Part shown: one piece after another, positions 63,328 through 64,000 of the stretch
How the letters are laid out: each line of letters begins with the position of its first letter
Position numbering within the stretch: the stretch's first letter is position 1
Source of the DNA: Alteromonas profundi
Lineage (GTDB): Bacteria > Pseudomonadota > Gammaproteobacteria > Enterobacterales > Alteromonadaceae
Direction: 5' to 3'
Length of the DNA stretch: 64,000 nucleotides
Assembly: GCF_010500865.1 (NCBI RefSeq)
Contig: NZ_JAAAWN010000007.1
Coordinates: 56,255-120,254, forward strand
Made by a program: the position numbers and the translations under genes
Notes under the pieces: generated by a model
The model's input: the letters and a program-made list of their open reading frames with translations, nothing else
The model's database searches: none
What the model was told of the DNA's origin: nothing

Positions 63328-63804
63328 ATGAGTCAGTATCCAATGACAGCGCATGGCGCAGAGCTATTGCGTGAAGAATTAAACGAGCTTAAAACTAAAA
63401 CACGTCCTCGTATTATCGAGTCTATCGCGGAAGCCCGTGAGCATGGCGATTTAAAAGAGAACGCTGAATATCACGCTGCGCGTGAGCAACAAAGTTTCTG
63501 TGAAGGGCGTATTCAAGACATTGAAGCTAAACTGTCTAATGCGCAAATTATCGATGTGACTAAGTTAGAAAACACAGGTAAAGTGATTTTCGGCACTACG
63601 GTAACTATTTTAAATGTTGATACTGATGAAGAAACTCGGTATCGCATAGTAGGTGATGACGAAGCTGATATTAAGAACAACTTAATTTCGGTTAATTCGC
63701 CAATTGCCCGTGGTCTTATTGGTAAAGAAGTTGACGATGTGGTGACAATTCAAACCCCAGCAGGGGGCGTTGAAGTAGAAATCATCGAAGTAGAGTACAT
63801 CTAA
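63328..63804 (+). CDS. greA: Transcription elongation factor GreA
   Basis: A 158-residue factor that rescues backtracked RNA polymerase by stimulating transcript cleavage. The N-terminal coiled coil spans about 10-75 and includes [25 protein letters not shown], where Asp and Glu at the tip (DLKENAEY) act in cleavage. The C-terminal FKBP-like domain has [48 protein letters not shown]. It follows carAB, as in E. coli relatives. Confidence 0.97.
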   Translation: MSQYPMTAHGAELLREELNELKTKTRPRIIESIAEAREHGDLKENAEYHAAREQQSFCEGRIQDIEAKLSNAQIIDVTKLENTGKVIFGTTVTILNVDTDEETRYRIVGDDEADIKNNLISVNSPIARGLIGKEVDDVVTIQTPAGGVEVEIIEVEYI

Positions 63805-63845
63805 CACGCATTTATCTAATTAGCTCTAGATAACGTATAACGTTT

Positions 63846-63874
63846 AAACGCCGGTAATAGTAACCGGCGTTTTT
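63846..63874 (+). terminator. Terminator of greA
   Basis: AAACGCCGGT and ACCGGCGTTT form a 10-bp stem with a 7-nt loop and a T run, 42 bp after the greA stop. The remaining 126 bases of the window show no feature. Confidence 0.93.
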
Positions 63875-64000
63875 GTTTCCCTTTCTTTTGTCACGCCTTT
63901 GGCGCATAACTTTTCTCCCACCTGTTCTTTGTTCAATCTAGTAGGCTAAATTAGGTTGCCGTGTGTCACGCTGCCTCGTACACTCATATTTCTTTGCAAC

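Overview
The window looks like a chromosomal segment of a marine gammaproteobacterium of the Alteromonadaceae (Alteromonas-like). The basis is gene order and protein likeness: a trp operon with a trpCF fusion, scpA-scpB beside rluB, recN-bamE, grpE-dnaK-dnaJ, dapB-carA-carB-greA, large TonB-dependent receptors, and a CrbS/CrbR-type symporter-kinase pair. No ribosomal RNA is present, so the genus is an inference.

Layout. 1-300: two tandem tRNA-Glu genes, the first cut by the window edge. 0.4-5.9 kb: an M14-type carboxypeptidase, two small proteins, dusC and a translationally coupled pair of amidohydrolases. 6.1-7.1 kb: a REP-associated tyrosine transposase (RAYT). 7.2-11.3 kb: tesA plus a 59-residue protein, divergent from a ybbA-ybbP ABC exporter. 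11.6-16.3 kb: folX-yfcH, an AI-2E family permease and a PepSY/PhoP/PhoQ-like three-gene operon. 16.9-24.0 kb: trpL-trpE-trpG-trpD-trpCF-trpB-trpA-yciI with a classical attenuator (three tandem Trp codons). 24.1-28.0 kb: rnm(yciV)-yciO-scpA-scpB-rluB, divergent from trp. 28.0-38.2 kb: metabolic and housekeeping genes, including dkgB, maa, tpm, bamE, recN, dps and nadK. 38.2-45.2 kb: a locus that looks dedicated to external polyhydroxybutyrate or its oligomers, with a TonB receptor, a secreted PHB depolymerase, a secreted MetX-like hydrolase, a GntP permease and 3-hydroxybutyrate dehydrogenase. 45.3-49.6 kb: CrbR/CrbS-like regulators of short-chain acyl-CoA metabolism. 49.7-53.8 kb: grpE-dnaK-dnaJ with sigma-32-like promoters. 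54-57.4 kb: cytochrome c', prpE and cytochrome b561. 57.7-63.8 kb: dapB, carAB with an attenuator-like leader, and greA.

The most unusual signal is an 8-mer, GGACAGTC (reverse complement GACTGTCC). By eye I count 28 exact copies confined to five gene ends or intergenic stretches (1.81-1.91, 5.87-5.90, 11.39-11.57, 16.51-16.79 and 31.31-31.71 kb). Only 4 exact copies lie fully inside genes, and about 2 would be expected by chance in the whole window. One cluster is a 12-copy array with alternating spacings of about 46 and 34 bp (period about 80 bp). Another is an inverted pair forming a perfect 11-bp stem-loop behind the amidohydrolase operon. Its function is unknown; the RAYT gene beside one cluster is a possible but unproven mobiliser. 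A second notable signal is the carAB leader, where an Arg-rich reading frame stops inside the loop of a terminator-like hairpin.
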